Positions 12,001-23,900 of a stretch of DNA of 60,000 nucleotides are shown here, in pieces; position 1 is the stretch's first letter; each line of letters opens with the position of its first letter. The DNA is taken from NCBI GenBank assembly GCA_950295325.1, contig OX485805.1, positions 25,037,501 to 25,097,500 on the forward strand, written 5' to 3'. The notes under the pieces are model-generated. The model was not told the DNA's origin. It saw only the letters and a program-made list of their open reading frames with translations, and ran no database searches. A program made the translations under genes and the position numbers. The stretch is from Polytrichum commune (taxonomy: Eukaryota > Streptophyta > Polytrichopsida > Polytrichales > Polytrichaceae).

Positions 12001-12945
12001 CTTGACACAAGTAATTAATTACACCCATTTGCCCACCAATTTACTGAGATAGAGGCAACCCTCAAAGATGAAGTCACCGAGAGCTTAGGAAAATGTCTCT
12101 CGCACTACCTAATCAATCAATGGCCGATGAAGATTTGTGGTATACAGATATGGACTTTATGGGCGGTGTGAGCTTGCAGCATTGGCACCGAAAAAACCTC
12201 GAAAAGCGCCAGTTATTTCAGAGAATCTCTTTACAGCGATTGTTGGAAATGCTCTTAACCTGAGGTTTATTTTCGTCAAAAGATCACTTACCGCTGAAAC
12301 CATTCTTGCGATCAGTGTCCAGGGAGATTTTTGGGCATAATCGGTCGAGATCCCAGTATTTTCCAAATCCTACCGGTTACATGTTGACATCTTTGGGCTT
12401 CTCTTCAGTAAATTGGGTTAGATTCTATAAAAGTCCTCTAAAACGGTCAGTAAGATTCCTGAGGTCTTGAACCTCAACCAGTTATTTCTCAAACTCAACC
12501 GATGCGTTTGTAACTAGCATCCGGTTCTCCCAGTTCACCGCTTGTGATCCTGTAAAGAAAATCGTACATATGTGTATATATATATGTATGTCAATTATTT
12601 CTACAGATGTTTCAAAGGAATGAACCTCAGAATCTCCGACACTTGGGGGAACGAGTCTTCGTCATATTTTGACCCGACTTCGTCCGCCTCGTCCAGATTA
12701 TTAGCGTCCACCACCTGGTCCGAATTCACATAACCCAAGTGGACATTGTTAATCAGGGCTTGAATTCCATAGCTGGAAGTCGGCCCGCCGCCAGCGATTG
12801 AGTCCCCAAATAAAACGGAGCTCGTGTTGGCAGTGGCCATAGTTTTATCGAGGCCCGTCGAGGCTTCGGACGCCGGTGACGAGAAGCCTTCGGAAATCGC
12901 CTGCTGTGGAGATCGCACCTCAACCTCTGCGGATTCTTCTTCCAT
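9013..12945 (-). CDS. CLC: Clathrin light chain
   Basis: Regulatory subunit of the clathrin triskelion in coated vesicle formation at the plasma membrane and trans-Golgi. Exons in order of transcription: 12945-12626, 10538-10469, 10213-10131, 9983-9704, 9051-9013; 263 aa with all phases closing. The N-terminal ~105 residues are acidic and low-complexity, as in plant light chains. A charged helix follows, from about REWKNNKVLELQRRQKES through NREKEKIYHAH, the expected heavy-chain-binding region. A basic linker leads to KATDLSRMRQ, the diagnostic plant light-chain motif TDLxRMRQ. The last exon encodes only ILTKLQQQALVR, where other plants usually read about ILxKLKHNPP, so the extreme C-terminus is unusual. 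Intron 1 is 2.1 kb and carries three repeat elements. The first donor (AG|GTTCAT) is weak but is required by frame. The 5' end is tandemly duplicated (see 12937-13265). Identity rests on the motif and helix pattern; the N-terminus is the least certain part. Confidence 0.88.
11220..11356 (+). repeat. AAGGTAGAT-family fragment in CLC intron 1
   Basis: It has the blocks GTAGTCCAATCTCTTTTAAA, CATGTGTCTTT, CACCGAACCACA, TCAAATATAGGGGTCCAATT and the end CATCTACCTTA. It is the right half of the family element, antisense to the host gene. Confidence 0.7.
11880..12257. mobile_element. MITE with GAGCATCTCC termini, 378 bp
   Basis: The left end TAAGAGCATCTCCAATGATT, continuing TGTAAAATGATTCTCTCAA, is matched at the right by the inverse of TCTCTTTACAGCGATTG and GGAAATGCTCTTA, giving terminal inverted repeats of about 40 bp with few mismatches. 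GAGCATCTCCAA-type ends are common on plant MITEs. It lies in intron 1 of the clathrin light chain gene. A diverged relative lies at 51319-51612. The small frame inside (12137-12340) is part of the element, not a gene. Confidence 0.8.
12316..12537 (+). mobile_element. TGTCCGGG-family MITE, copy 1 (CLC intron 1)
   Basis: It begins TGTCCAGGGAGATTTTTGGG, then GCATAATCGGTC, and contains TTGAACCTCAACC-GTTATTTCTCAAACTCAACC. It is clearly collinear with the copy at 41428-41625, whose ends are intact. The right end here is damaged (TCTCCCAGTTCA) and carries a short insertion near 12502-12518. Confidence 0.75.
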
Positions 12946-13265
12946 TTTCTTCGCGTCCGGACGTCGGAAAACGAGGCAATGCATCTTATAATCAGGCTCA
13001 AGAACACCGACCAATTCTCTTGTCAAACCACAAACCCTATCTGTAGTCCAGTGATCGATCGGATCAAAGTCATGGTACTTCGCCCTCCGAAAGTCCTTCA
13101 AGCCCCTTCTTCCATTTTAATCGCATCCGGACGTCGGAAAACGAAGCAAAGCATCTTATGATCAGGCTCAAGAACATCTAACAATTCTCGTGTCAAACCA
13201 CAAACCCTATCTATCTGTAGTCCAGTGATCGGATCAAAGTCATGGTACTTCCCCTCCGAAAATCC
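12937..13265 (-). repeat. Tandem duplication over the CLC start codon
   Basis: About 12937-13098 and 13107-13265 are two head-to-tail copies of a ~170-bp unit. They share TCTTCCATTTT, GCATCCGGACGTCGGAAAAC, CATCTTATNATCAGGCTCAA, GTCAAACCACAAACCCTATC, CAGTGATCG and CAAAGTCATGGTACTTC. Copies differ by scattered substitutions and by compensating 4-bp slips (CTATCTATCTGTAG against ATCGATCGG). The lower copy holds the working start codon (12945-12943); the upper one becomes 5' leader. Confidence 0.85.
13098..13115 (-). promoter_or_regulatory. Five-codon upstream ORF created by duplication
   Basis: In the upper copy of the duplicated CLC start region the equivalent ATG lies at 13115-13113. It reads Met-Glu-Glu-Gly-Ala and stops at TGA (13100-13098), because the copy junction replaces the downstream coding sequence. 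If the transcript starts upstream of 13115, this minimal uORF could reduce initiation at 12945. The sequence shows the ORF; any effect is inference. Confidence 0.5.
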
Positions 13266-13488
13266 TTCAAAGTTCGCTCACATTGGCTCCCGACTTCTAC
13301 CTCCCCATCTTCCTGCAAGATTGAGCTCTGATGAGGAACCAAACCCTAATAATATTGTTGAAGAATCATAAGTAACTTACTCTCAATCTGCTGTAATAAC
13401 TTCTCAACAAAGGGCGAGGGGGGAAGTTCGTTAGTGTCAGGAGCCCCGGACAGGCCCTGACCGTTACAGGCCTGAGGGTTAGGATGGG

Positions 13489-13506
13489 GCTATAGGGCCC
13501 TATAGC
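13489..13506. repeat. 18-bp perfect palindrome
   Basis: GCTATAGGGCCCTATAGC is a perfect self-complement in a short GC-rich island (about 13430-13515) between the divergent clathrin light chain and IFT52 genes. The same island has other partly palindromic GGCC-rich words such as CAGGCCCTG and CAGGCCTGAG. It could be a dyad protein-binding site or a repeat remnant; position alone cannot decide. Confidence 0.5.
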
Positions 13507-13639
13507 TGCGCAGCAACTATGATAGGTGTAGGCAATAAAGTAATGAGGTGGCACCACTTAAATGTAGAAAGGTAGATGGGCCTTAGATGGTTTATTTTTT
13601 CTATTGATTAGCTCAAAGACATTGGGGATGTGATTAGCA

Positions 13640-13935
13640 CAAGGTGATTTCCAAATTTGAATTGAGGTCGTAGTCCTTTTTCTCGCAACTTTTGGAGATC
13701 GTATGAGTATCTTTAATTCATTGTCGTAGTGAAGATCTCATATAGGTCCCTCAAATTATGTTACTTGTTGAAGTTAGAAACGGTAACAAAATTTTGAGCA
13801 TGTGTAGTCCAATCTCTTTTGAATACGTGTCTTTTTGGTGTCCGTTCTTAGATGGTCACTTAAACCTCACATTGATCACTCATATATAGGTGTCCGATCA
13901 AGTTAAGTAACCGAATTAAGACTCCTTACCTTAAG
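13640..13935 (+). mobile_element. AAGGTAGAT-family element
   Basis: It runs from GTATGAGTATCTTTAATTCA through CATATAGGTCCCTC, TTTTGAGCATGTGTAGTCC, CTTTTTGGTGTCCGTTCTTA and ATATAGGTGTCCGATCAAG to CTTACCTTAAG. Only the far-left end is missing relative to the reference copy. Confidence 0.7.
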
Positions 13936-14900
13936 TAGTTATGTGAGTTGCTCGCATGTTGTCAGTCATCAAACAAACAACTTTATGTGATTTAGGATTG
14001 TTGCAAAGTGCCCTGAAAATGAAGGTGTCATTATTATTATTATTATTATTACCAGCTAATTTTGTTGGATTCATTATACAAGACGTTCTTCTAGCATAAG
14101 ATACAACACCTTCCAACATATGCAAAGATATTGGTTAACTTGACCATGCTCACTTGTGACCTACAATTCAAGGGAAATGCATCAATATATAGCAACCAAC
14201 TGCAACAAGGTTCTATGCAACTTTGAGGTTGGTTGGATTACCATTGCATTGCACCATGTGTGTACAATTAAGAACATTGCATAATATAATTCACTTGTGT
14301 GACCTAGCCACTAATTTGTTTTGCTTCCGATCTTTCTCATATTGGGTTTAGAGAAGATCTATGTCAAAATGAGCTAAAAATTTAGCTATGATAATAATGA
14401 AATTGATATTTCGCTTGAAAAGATTTCACATCAATCTATATCAATTTTAGTAATGGTATCAAATAATGAAATGTTTGATAATTCACAATGGAAATTAAAG
14501 TTCATAACAATATTAAGCAGCTAGATGATGGTTTCTTTCCGGGAATAAATGAGGTCACAATGGAAAAAACTTGAAATCATAGCTATATATTGGAAACTCC
14601 ACGGTACACAACCTAAGTGCCCAATCCCATTAGCCTTTTCGACTTCCTGGACTTTAAAATCAATTTCATTCATTTCATAAACATGGAATTCCATAATCAA
14701 AAGAGAATTATTCTTGGTCCCACATAACATAGTCAAGGAGTGAAGTAATGTTGTGTTCATATGTGACAATATCAAAGCATAACCTAGGAACACTTTACAC
14801 CGACTACAAGAAACTCATAGTCTTGAACTTTCACGCTCATTCTTTTCAATTTGGAGGGTTTGGAATTAGGGTTTATTGATCCTAGCAAGCTAATATCACA

Positions 14901-17900
14901 ATGGGCAATCCATCAAGCGAGAATGCTTGCCAAATAAGTGCCACCGATGACCTTCCGGCCATCCTCTTCAATTGTTGTAAACATGGTAATGAATCATATT
15001 CTCAACCATAATATTTTGTGCTTTGATTGGAATCTTCATGATAATTTTCAAGTTTTATCTTCATCAATGACATCGTTTGTATTTGTATTTTTTTAAATTC
15101 AATTGTTCTTTGCAAATATATCATTTAGACTTGATAGGCCTAATCTTCCTTATTCTTTCTCCAAATTCTATAGAGTCACATACACCAAGCCAAGGTTTCA
15201 AGCAGATGGTGAGAAGACTGAGAGGATCTTATCGAATATTTGTGTAAGTGTCATCTTCTTAACATTGTCACCCATAATGCATGATGTTGACGAACATGTG
15301 AAGAGCTCAATCTTAAGAATATATTTCTCATCATCTCTAGTGTTTATTATCCCCATTAGGTACCTCTTTCATCTTACTTCTTTAAAGGATAAAAGCATTT
15401 TACACATAAACAAATATGCATTATGTATTTCTAGCCCTTTACGCTCACAACGATGATTTGCGACAACGATCAACTATGTGGGCAACTAGGTATGAGATTT
15501 AGGTATCATACCTCTCATTTTACAAGATATCAACCTCGGAACATATGTGTAGAAACAACATATATTTGTTGGTTTTTCTAACAATACCGGCTTAATATTC
15601 AACTATACTTCCACCAAACACTATGTTTTGAGGTGTATTATATTGTTTAGGAACAAAGAGGAGATATCATTGGAGATTTTGCAAGGAAGCTCCGTTGTCG
15701 TATTTGGTTGCCCAAGAGAGAAATTTACACAATATGAGGTCATTTCAAAGCCAACCTTCAATCTACCTATTCAATTGTGACTTGAAGAAACAAATTTACA
15801 AAAACAATTCATATATATATAGAGAGAGAGAGAGAACTCGTATTTAAACCAAAGTCAAATTTACAAAGCATTGTTAAGAGACACGACTTACTACCTCTTG
15901 ATGAATGAAGAATGTATACAATATTTAAGCCATTCCCGTGCATTATGAAACATATCATATGTTGATTTACTATTGAAATGGGCCCAGGTTTTTCTATACA
16001 CAACACATACATGGCAATGAAATTCGGTCCTTATTCAACAATAGAATGCAACATGTTTTGAGAGGCCCGAAAATTGGCTTGATTGTTGTCCTTTACGAGT
16101 TCACGAATATAGATATATTTTGAGTTGGTGTTTGGTTTCTTTCCACCAGGTCGACATTTTGAAGAAGTTTATCGATGAAGGTGGGTGTGTTTTACTATCA
16201 AGTGCTCAAGGTGGAGATAATCAACAAAAAGCAAATGTGAATGCGTTGCTCCAAGATTTTGGAATTACAATCAACTCCGATTGTCTTGTATGTTCAAAAT
16301 TTCCAAACAACAACACGGTCCATGATCCTTTGCTTGTTTAGATTAGCAACTACCGTAGTTGTCTGGCAACTTGGGCACCTTTCTACCTAATAATCAATGA
16401 AAGTGCAAAAGTCAGTTAGGCAGCCCGAGAAATAATATTCTAAAATTGGGCAAATTCAAAAAGTAATTTAAAATAAGCTAGACATTCATCCAAGCCATGT
16501 TTATAATTCATGGATGGTTTTTCTAATTTCATCTTCGTTGGATTCCAATTAATATCACTTGCATTATTTGTGATTTTAGGCACTCTTTGAATGTTGTTTC
16601 TTTGTTTGGACACCTAACGAAATTAATTTCCCAAAAATCCATGCACCATTAAAATTGATTATTTTCTACCCAAGTTGTTGGAGAGCTACGGTAATGGCAA
16701 TGAACGTCGAGAACCAACCGCTAGTTATAGATGAACCAATTGATTGTGATAAATAACTGGTTGAAGTTCCAAACTTCAGGAAAAAAATATTGATTGTTTT
16801 AGAGGAATCTATAGAATATACCTTGAGTTAATAAAATGTGACTAGTTGGACTTTGGGAACAATAGGATTTTGACCGATTATGCCCAAAAATCTCCCCGGA
16901 CACTTGACTTGCGGTCAATATTTTATACATGAAAGCTTGCAAATTCATTATTATTTCTTCTTTGTGAGCACAGGTCCGTCCCGTCCAAGAGAAGTATTTC
17001 CATCCAAAGGAAGTATTGATTACCGATGGAATCTTATGCAAAGAGATTAAGAATGTAAGCGGTCCGCAACCCAACATGTGGAGGTGTTTTAGGTTAATGT
17101 GATTTGGAGTTGGTGATGTGAAAGTGACCCCATCTAAAATGAACTAAATTTTTGTTATCCAATTGGATCGATACACATGCAAGTAGAAAATATACATGTA
17201 TTTAGGCTCATACGATTGATCGGTATATTTGATCATCATCGTTTTTCACCCCTTTAAAGTATATTGAGTTTCCTCTAAGTTATGTTCAATATAGTTCCAA
17301 TCTCATCGTCCAAGTGAAAGTTGGTTTTAGACATTGTTGGGACTTGTACAAAATGTCACGTAGACCGTGCAAATGTAGTGGTAGTTTGCTACCTTCAAGG
17401 ATTGATGATGTAGTGTTTTAAAAACGAGGTTCTCTTTTTCTCAAATCATGTAGTTTGCGAGGAAGCATTCAAAGACATTTGAGACGACAAGGTGAGCTTA
17501 TCGATCTATTTATATTTTAGTTTTGACAAATTGCTCACATATTGCGGTTATTGAATATCTACCTCCGACTGCTATTTCATTGTTGTCAAACTACTAAGCA
17601 CCCATGTTTGAATGTTATTTGGCAATGCGTAGTGTTAGTTTTGTCTGTTGGAATATAAATTTACAACAATGCTCTACTCATTTATTTAGAGTGGTCATAG
17701 GTTGCCTTGGACCGAGCCCAATTTGGAGAGTGACGGGGTGATAGATGATGCGGGCTTACGTATTGTCTACCCCTATGGAGCAACTTTATCAACTCACCGG
17801 CCTGCTATCCCTATCCTCTCATCGGGTCTTATTGCCTTCCCAATTCACCGCCCACTTGGTAAATGCAAAGTCTTATCTCTCCAATATCATCTAGTTTGGA

Positions 17901-20900
17901 ATTTGGCTGGCAATCAATATTGTATAGTACAATAGGACCTTTAGCCCCAAAATGTCTAGAGGTCTCTTCATGATCTTTACATAGACAAATTAAAGTAATG
18001 CATTAAATCATTCATTTCGGTTGTCATCGAGGGAAGGAAAGAGAGACAAAGTCAACCTTAGATTGGTGTAAATGAGAGATGCTTTACCCTTGATCATACA
18101 TGCAAACTCAAGTGTAAAACATAGATGAGTGTACGAAGCATGGTTATGGGATGAATACTACTACCTCTTGTCGGAGGTGGTCCATGTTGTCATTGGTTTT
18201 GCTTGACAAATTCCTGAAGAGTCATTTTTGGATAACATCCATGTGAATTTATAATCCTACATGAACTTCAAGAGCATCAAGAAATCAATCGACAAGCATT
18301 GATCTTTAATATACCTAGGCTATAGTCACATCATGCTTACAATTATGATATTGACAAACTCTTCATGAGTCCAAATAAGTGGACAAACAAAACGTCATGG
18401 CATTAGGGAGCTAGAATGACAATTAACTTTCATAAGGAACAAGCTTACAACAATATTGAAATACCTCGTTGGCATCCCGCATTTGCACAACATAATGTTG
18501 TTTGCCCCTCTCCGCTTGAGCTTGTAACCGTTGGATCTCTCGACATGTTGCATCCAACGTTATAACTTCATCCACGATGGGATGGTCCATGTCAACATGT
18601 CCTTAGGATAGGATGTTTAATGTTGACAAAACCTCTTCACTATACCGAATGATTACTCCATCCGGTTCCCAAAAGCTTGAGACCTTGTGAACCAAGTAGC
18701 ATGTCGGGACTAGCATGAAAATTGAGATGGCAATCCACAATCATGTGAAGGCCACACACATTCGAAAACGCCGGTTTTGAAAACGAGTTCGGTGAGGTAA
18801 AAGACTTTGGGCCTTGACATGTGCCTAATCTCGAGGAGTTTGATTCCAAGGTTAGTCCTTATATTGTGTAGAATTATTTGTTTTCAGCTCCGATCCGAGA
18901 ACTCGTTTATGTAAGGCACTTGTAACTTCTGTTTGTGATCGGAGTTGAAATTGGATGTTTCTGACCAATCAAATGGGGACCAGTCTTGAAACCAAGCTCC
19001 TCAAGGTTAGGCACATGTTAAGGCCCAAATTCTTTTACCTTGACCCATAGAAGTCCGTTCCGGAATTGGTGTTTCAAATGTGTGTGACCTCCCCTTCACA
19101 CAATCCACAATTGAGCTCCACAATCATCTAATCCAACGGGTTTTTGTTAGGGTTTGGGTACAAGAAACTAGGGATCCAAAACATCCCTTAAATGGCCTTA
19201 CTTCCAAACTCGAGATTGGATCCAAGCATGAGGAATGGTTCTTAAAACACAAGGAGTATTTCCTTGAGTGGAGACCCCCAACGTTTGACATGAAATCGAT
19301 GCCACTTTAATGTCACTTCATTTTTCATACATTGGAGCTCAAATCCTAGTGTAAAATCCTTGAGTTCAAAATTTTGATGTTGAACCATGGGATTGCTCAA
19401 TTTTGAAGTTTCTTTGGTCTTAGACCCCTAGTGGAAACTCATCCTACCAAGGGTTAGACAATCACCAACAAGGTTAAGATCGTGGTTGTCAACAATCTCA
19501 ATATAGACAATTATGGGCAATGACTATTATTATAATAATTGCTTTGACACTTTAACTAATTTTGATTGGAATAGGGGCGTTATTCTCCAGTGCGAGGGGC
19601 AAAGGAAGGGTAGCGGTAATTGGCAGCACGAGCATGTTTGACGACACTTGGTTGGACAAGGAAGACAACTTCAAACTCCTAGAGTTTCTCATGTCTTGGT
19701 TGACGAAACAAAACAATGTTCAGGTTTTATTACTTACTACCTATCAAAGATGCCTTAATTTTCCTTATCATCTTACTTGCTTCAACCCCTAAGAACGAAG
19801 CAAAATCTCCCCAACATTGCCGAAAAATCTTTCATCCCAAATAAACAACTTATCTAAGAACATTTGCACCTCTAAAAATGAAGAATGACATTACAAACAA
19901 CATCTTTGTGAAAATAAGATTGTTCACACAAAATTTTGGTTGTTCACATGTACATTGGTACTATCCAACAAACAACTATTATTTTGAAGTTTTAGGAGCA
20001 TTGAATCTTTCATCGTTTGTTGATGTAGACGGACAAAATATGTGTGGATGAGGTCGAAAGTAGCAACTTCTTGAGTGTGCCCAACACACAAGCGTTAGCA
20101 AGTCGTGTAAGATGTTGTTTGCAGGTACATGTGCAAAACCCTCCTCACACATCATAAAAACACGAATAATATAAAAATGGCATAAGGTAGATGCACAAAA
20201 CCCTAAACCCTAAACCCTTTAACTTCTATTCGCATAAGCCGTTGAATGCATGAGTAATAAAGCTATTGGTCAAGGACATGCGTTGATTAATTGGGTCAAA
20301 ATGCCAATTATAGTTGGATCATGGCTATAGAGTGAGACCCATTTGTCCGATTCATAAGTTCAATGGCCACAAAATCTTATGGTTGTAGTTGTATAAATCT
20401 AAGTCAGTATGAAATAAGGCAAGTTGTTATACTTACATTGCGGAGATAGAGGGGAGCAATCTAGTTATGGTTTGCAATTAGGAAGTGACAAGTGGTGACT
20501 TTAAAAGGCTTCTATCATATAGGAACAATTGGAAAAATGAAAGAAATCAAACACACACGTACCTATACACACGATCTACAAGTAGCACTACAATAATTTA
20601 TGAGATGCTCATATTGATTCCAAGTTTGACAAACCTAATCTTCGTCTACTCTAAATAAAAACTTGCTAGTTATACAAACTTTGACATGTGTTCATGACTC
20701 TACAAGGAGCTCATGAAACATTGGAGATCTCCCTTATGGATCATCTAAGTTTATGAGAGGCCCATGCCAGGCCTCTCTAAGCAAGCAAGCAAAAAAAAGA
20801 AAAAAGAATAAGAGAAGTATTTGAATTACATACTTTCTTTTTTAGCTAATCATGTCAAAGGTGACCCTATCTAAAATCGACCTATTCTTCAAGTGCACTG

Positions 20901-23900
20901 CTTGCAAAAGTTAAACATTTTGATGTTATTGAACATTACATTCCAATACGTAGCCTAGGTGTCCTTGGATGCAAATACACACATTATGTTTCGATCATCA
21001 ATGTCTAGTAACAGTAGTCCAATATCATTAAAGTTTTATTTCTCCCTAGCAAGAGAAAATGCATACAAGAAGGTTTCAAACGCATGAATACATAAATTAT
21101 GGTTTATGAACTCGACAAAGCCGGTATTAATTATGTATATGGCCATTTATTGAGACCCCCACGTTCCTTTGAGAGTCGATCTGTGTTGCTACAATTTCAA
21201 GACTTTTGTGAAACTTTTAGGAAGTTAATTCGTACTTGGTTTCAGGAACCAGAGGAATTGCCCAAAGACTTCACGAAACTCGCCGATGACAAGCTTTTTG
21301 AGTATCACATGAAGGCGGTCCCTAATATAGCCGCTCTATACAAGAAACTTGGAGTGCCACATGCTCCGCTCACTCTCATAAAACCTCAAGTACGACTTAT
21401 GCCCCTCTCCACTAACCTATAGTCCATCCACACTTACTGGTGCATGCTACTGATGAACGGTTCTTACCAGTGTGAGCCACTTTTAGGGTTGGTTTAGTCA
21501 ATGAGAGTCACTAGATGTAACCAATGTTGATAGGAACCATTCACTGATGGTCTGCATCAATACGTGTGGGTGGGCTATTACCCTAAAAATTTACACTTCC
21601 TTTCAAGTCAACTAGGCCCTCAGTCAAAAGTTAGTGCACACCAAATATGGTATTGGGCATTGTAGATTATAATGTTGCGAATATTGTCACTTACTAAGTG
21701 TATTTCGTCCATATTTCCATAATTGGCATGGATTTTCATCCAACTTTCATTCACCTATGACCATATTTGTGAACATATTCATAAGAAGTGTCACTAGAAT
21801 AGTTACCACAATGACATAAAACACCATATCACACTAATTACAATAGTGTACCATGGTTGCAGTTGGGTTTCATGATACCTCCCAAGGGGATTATAGTAAA
21901 AACTTGTCCCTATACGTTGTCTTAAAATAAACATCACAGCTCTACAATAGCATTCAACATTTTCACACTCTCTCCTTTTAGTACATCCTCTCTCTTGATA
22001 AGTTTTGTGAACATTCACCCTCGTCGTTGCCTATCTCGTTCAACTAGAATTTGCCTAGGCAAATTCAATCATGAAGAACATGAAAAGGCAATCGAAAGCA
22101 ACTACTAGGACTAACGCCACTAGAAGGCAAAACAGACCGGTGGCGCCTCCTTTGCGCCAACTTTAGCCAAATAGCATAGCCTACAATCAGCCATCTTATA
22201 ACCTACAAAAATTTTAAATTTCAGTTAAGTATACTCCATGCATGACATTAAAAATCATGTATGTGTCTATTAGGATTCATTTGAATGACATTTGCCTTCA
22301 ATCTACATGGAGCTTATTTTTATAGGCCCCCTTCATCCACAAAGCATGAGCTATATGGTTTGAATAAAAAATATGCCACATGTCTATATCACATTGGTCG
22401 GGACCCTACATATGCTTACGAGGAAATCATGTTTTTAGCACTCGATGTGTTGATCCAAATTAGTCTCTATAATCTAACATACCCACACAGTATTTTTATG
22501 TTGTAGTTTGAGGTGCCAATGTGGCCTTTAACATTCGCTCTCCATGAGCCGGCTTGGCGAGAACCACCTCCTCCACCACTTGAGCTTTTTGATCTCGACG
22601 AATGTTTTGCTCCACCGATCGTTCGCCTCTCCCAACTCACAAATAAGGTGTGTTTCTCCTTAACTTGTTATGATGAAACCTTGAAGGCCGAATTACACTA
22701 ATTAGTGTGGCCCACACTAATTGCGGGAGTCCAATTGATCGTGACATGACATGTTAGCAAGGTGTATAGCATTCTTCCCCGATGCAAGTTGTAACTTCTT
22801 TGGCTTTGTCATTAAACACCACTCGTTTATGAGGTCTATCGTGGGCTCTCGTAAATGACATCAAAGAAGCATATGTAAATTGGTGGTTTTACATGTTTGG
22901 TTGAACAAAAACAAGAGTCGCAATCCTTGCTAGTTCAAAAATGGCCTAGATCCACCCCTCCCTTTAGAAGAAGAAGAAGAAGTCATGAGGTGACTAATTT
23001 AGTTATTTATGGGTGTCAGACGAGTAATTTCTAGATCTTGTGAAGATTGACAAACAAATCTTCATATGACATGCACATGCTTTATTTTACAAACCCACAC
23101 GAAGTTTGCACTCACATATTCATCCCAAATGAATTTCAAAGTAAAAGATACAAGGTTTTTCCCATGTGCAAATTGCAGTGTAGGAATGTGAACAATGAGG
23201 ACTTGCATTTCTACATTATGGAAGGAGCTTCCATTGTCGGAGTAACTCCTAAGGTACGTGTCCAATGATATTGTTCGACTCAAGGTCCTCCATGGTTTTT
23301 TTTAGCACGGTCACTTCAGTTTCCATGACTGATTATTACAAATCTTAGAAGCAAATATCAACAATGTTGAATGTAATTAATATATTGCAAGCACTTCAAC
23401 AAATTACTTCAGCAAACATTTGGACACAAATTTGGCTCTTAGAACTTCAACAAGCATGCACACTACAATTCATGAAGTTTGTTTGGGCAGTCACAAGCAC
23501 ACTCACCTTATGTCAAGCAATTATTTGTTGATGTCAATCCAAATCCCATTGTACATCCCAATCAATCAAAAGTATCTCAATTTTATACCATGACATTTTC
23601 CAACTCACCCAAATTATTTAGTGGACCCAGAGAATAACATAACCCTATTCCTGAATCAAAACTTATGAGATGCTTACTACGCAAGATTCCCAGTTTCATA
23701 TTGAATTTGAATGGGCGAGGTGGATAGGATCATTAATATACGTAACTGACTAATGAGGTGTTGCTCAATAATGCTACGATAGCTCATGAATATCAATAAG
23801 TATATTGTACATGATGGCAGGTAGCAGGGGTGGCAGAAAATGCAAGGGACACGGCCAAGGCATTGTTGGCATTTATTGTACGTGAACTTGTGAAAATGAA

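Noticed and set aside
12137-12340. 67-residue open frame in CLC intron 1
   Set aside because: It overlaps the right end of the 378-bp MITE and the start of the next MITE, so it is element sequence.
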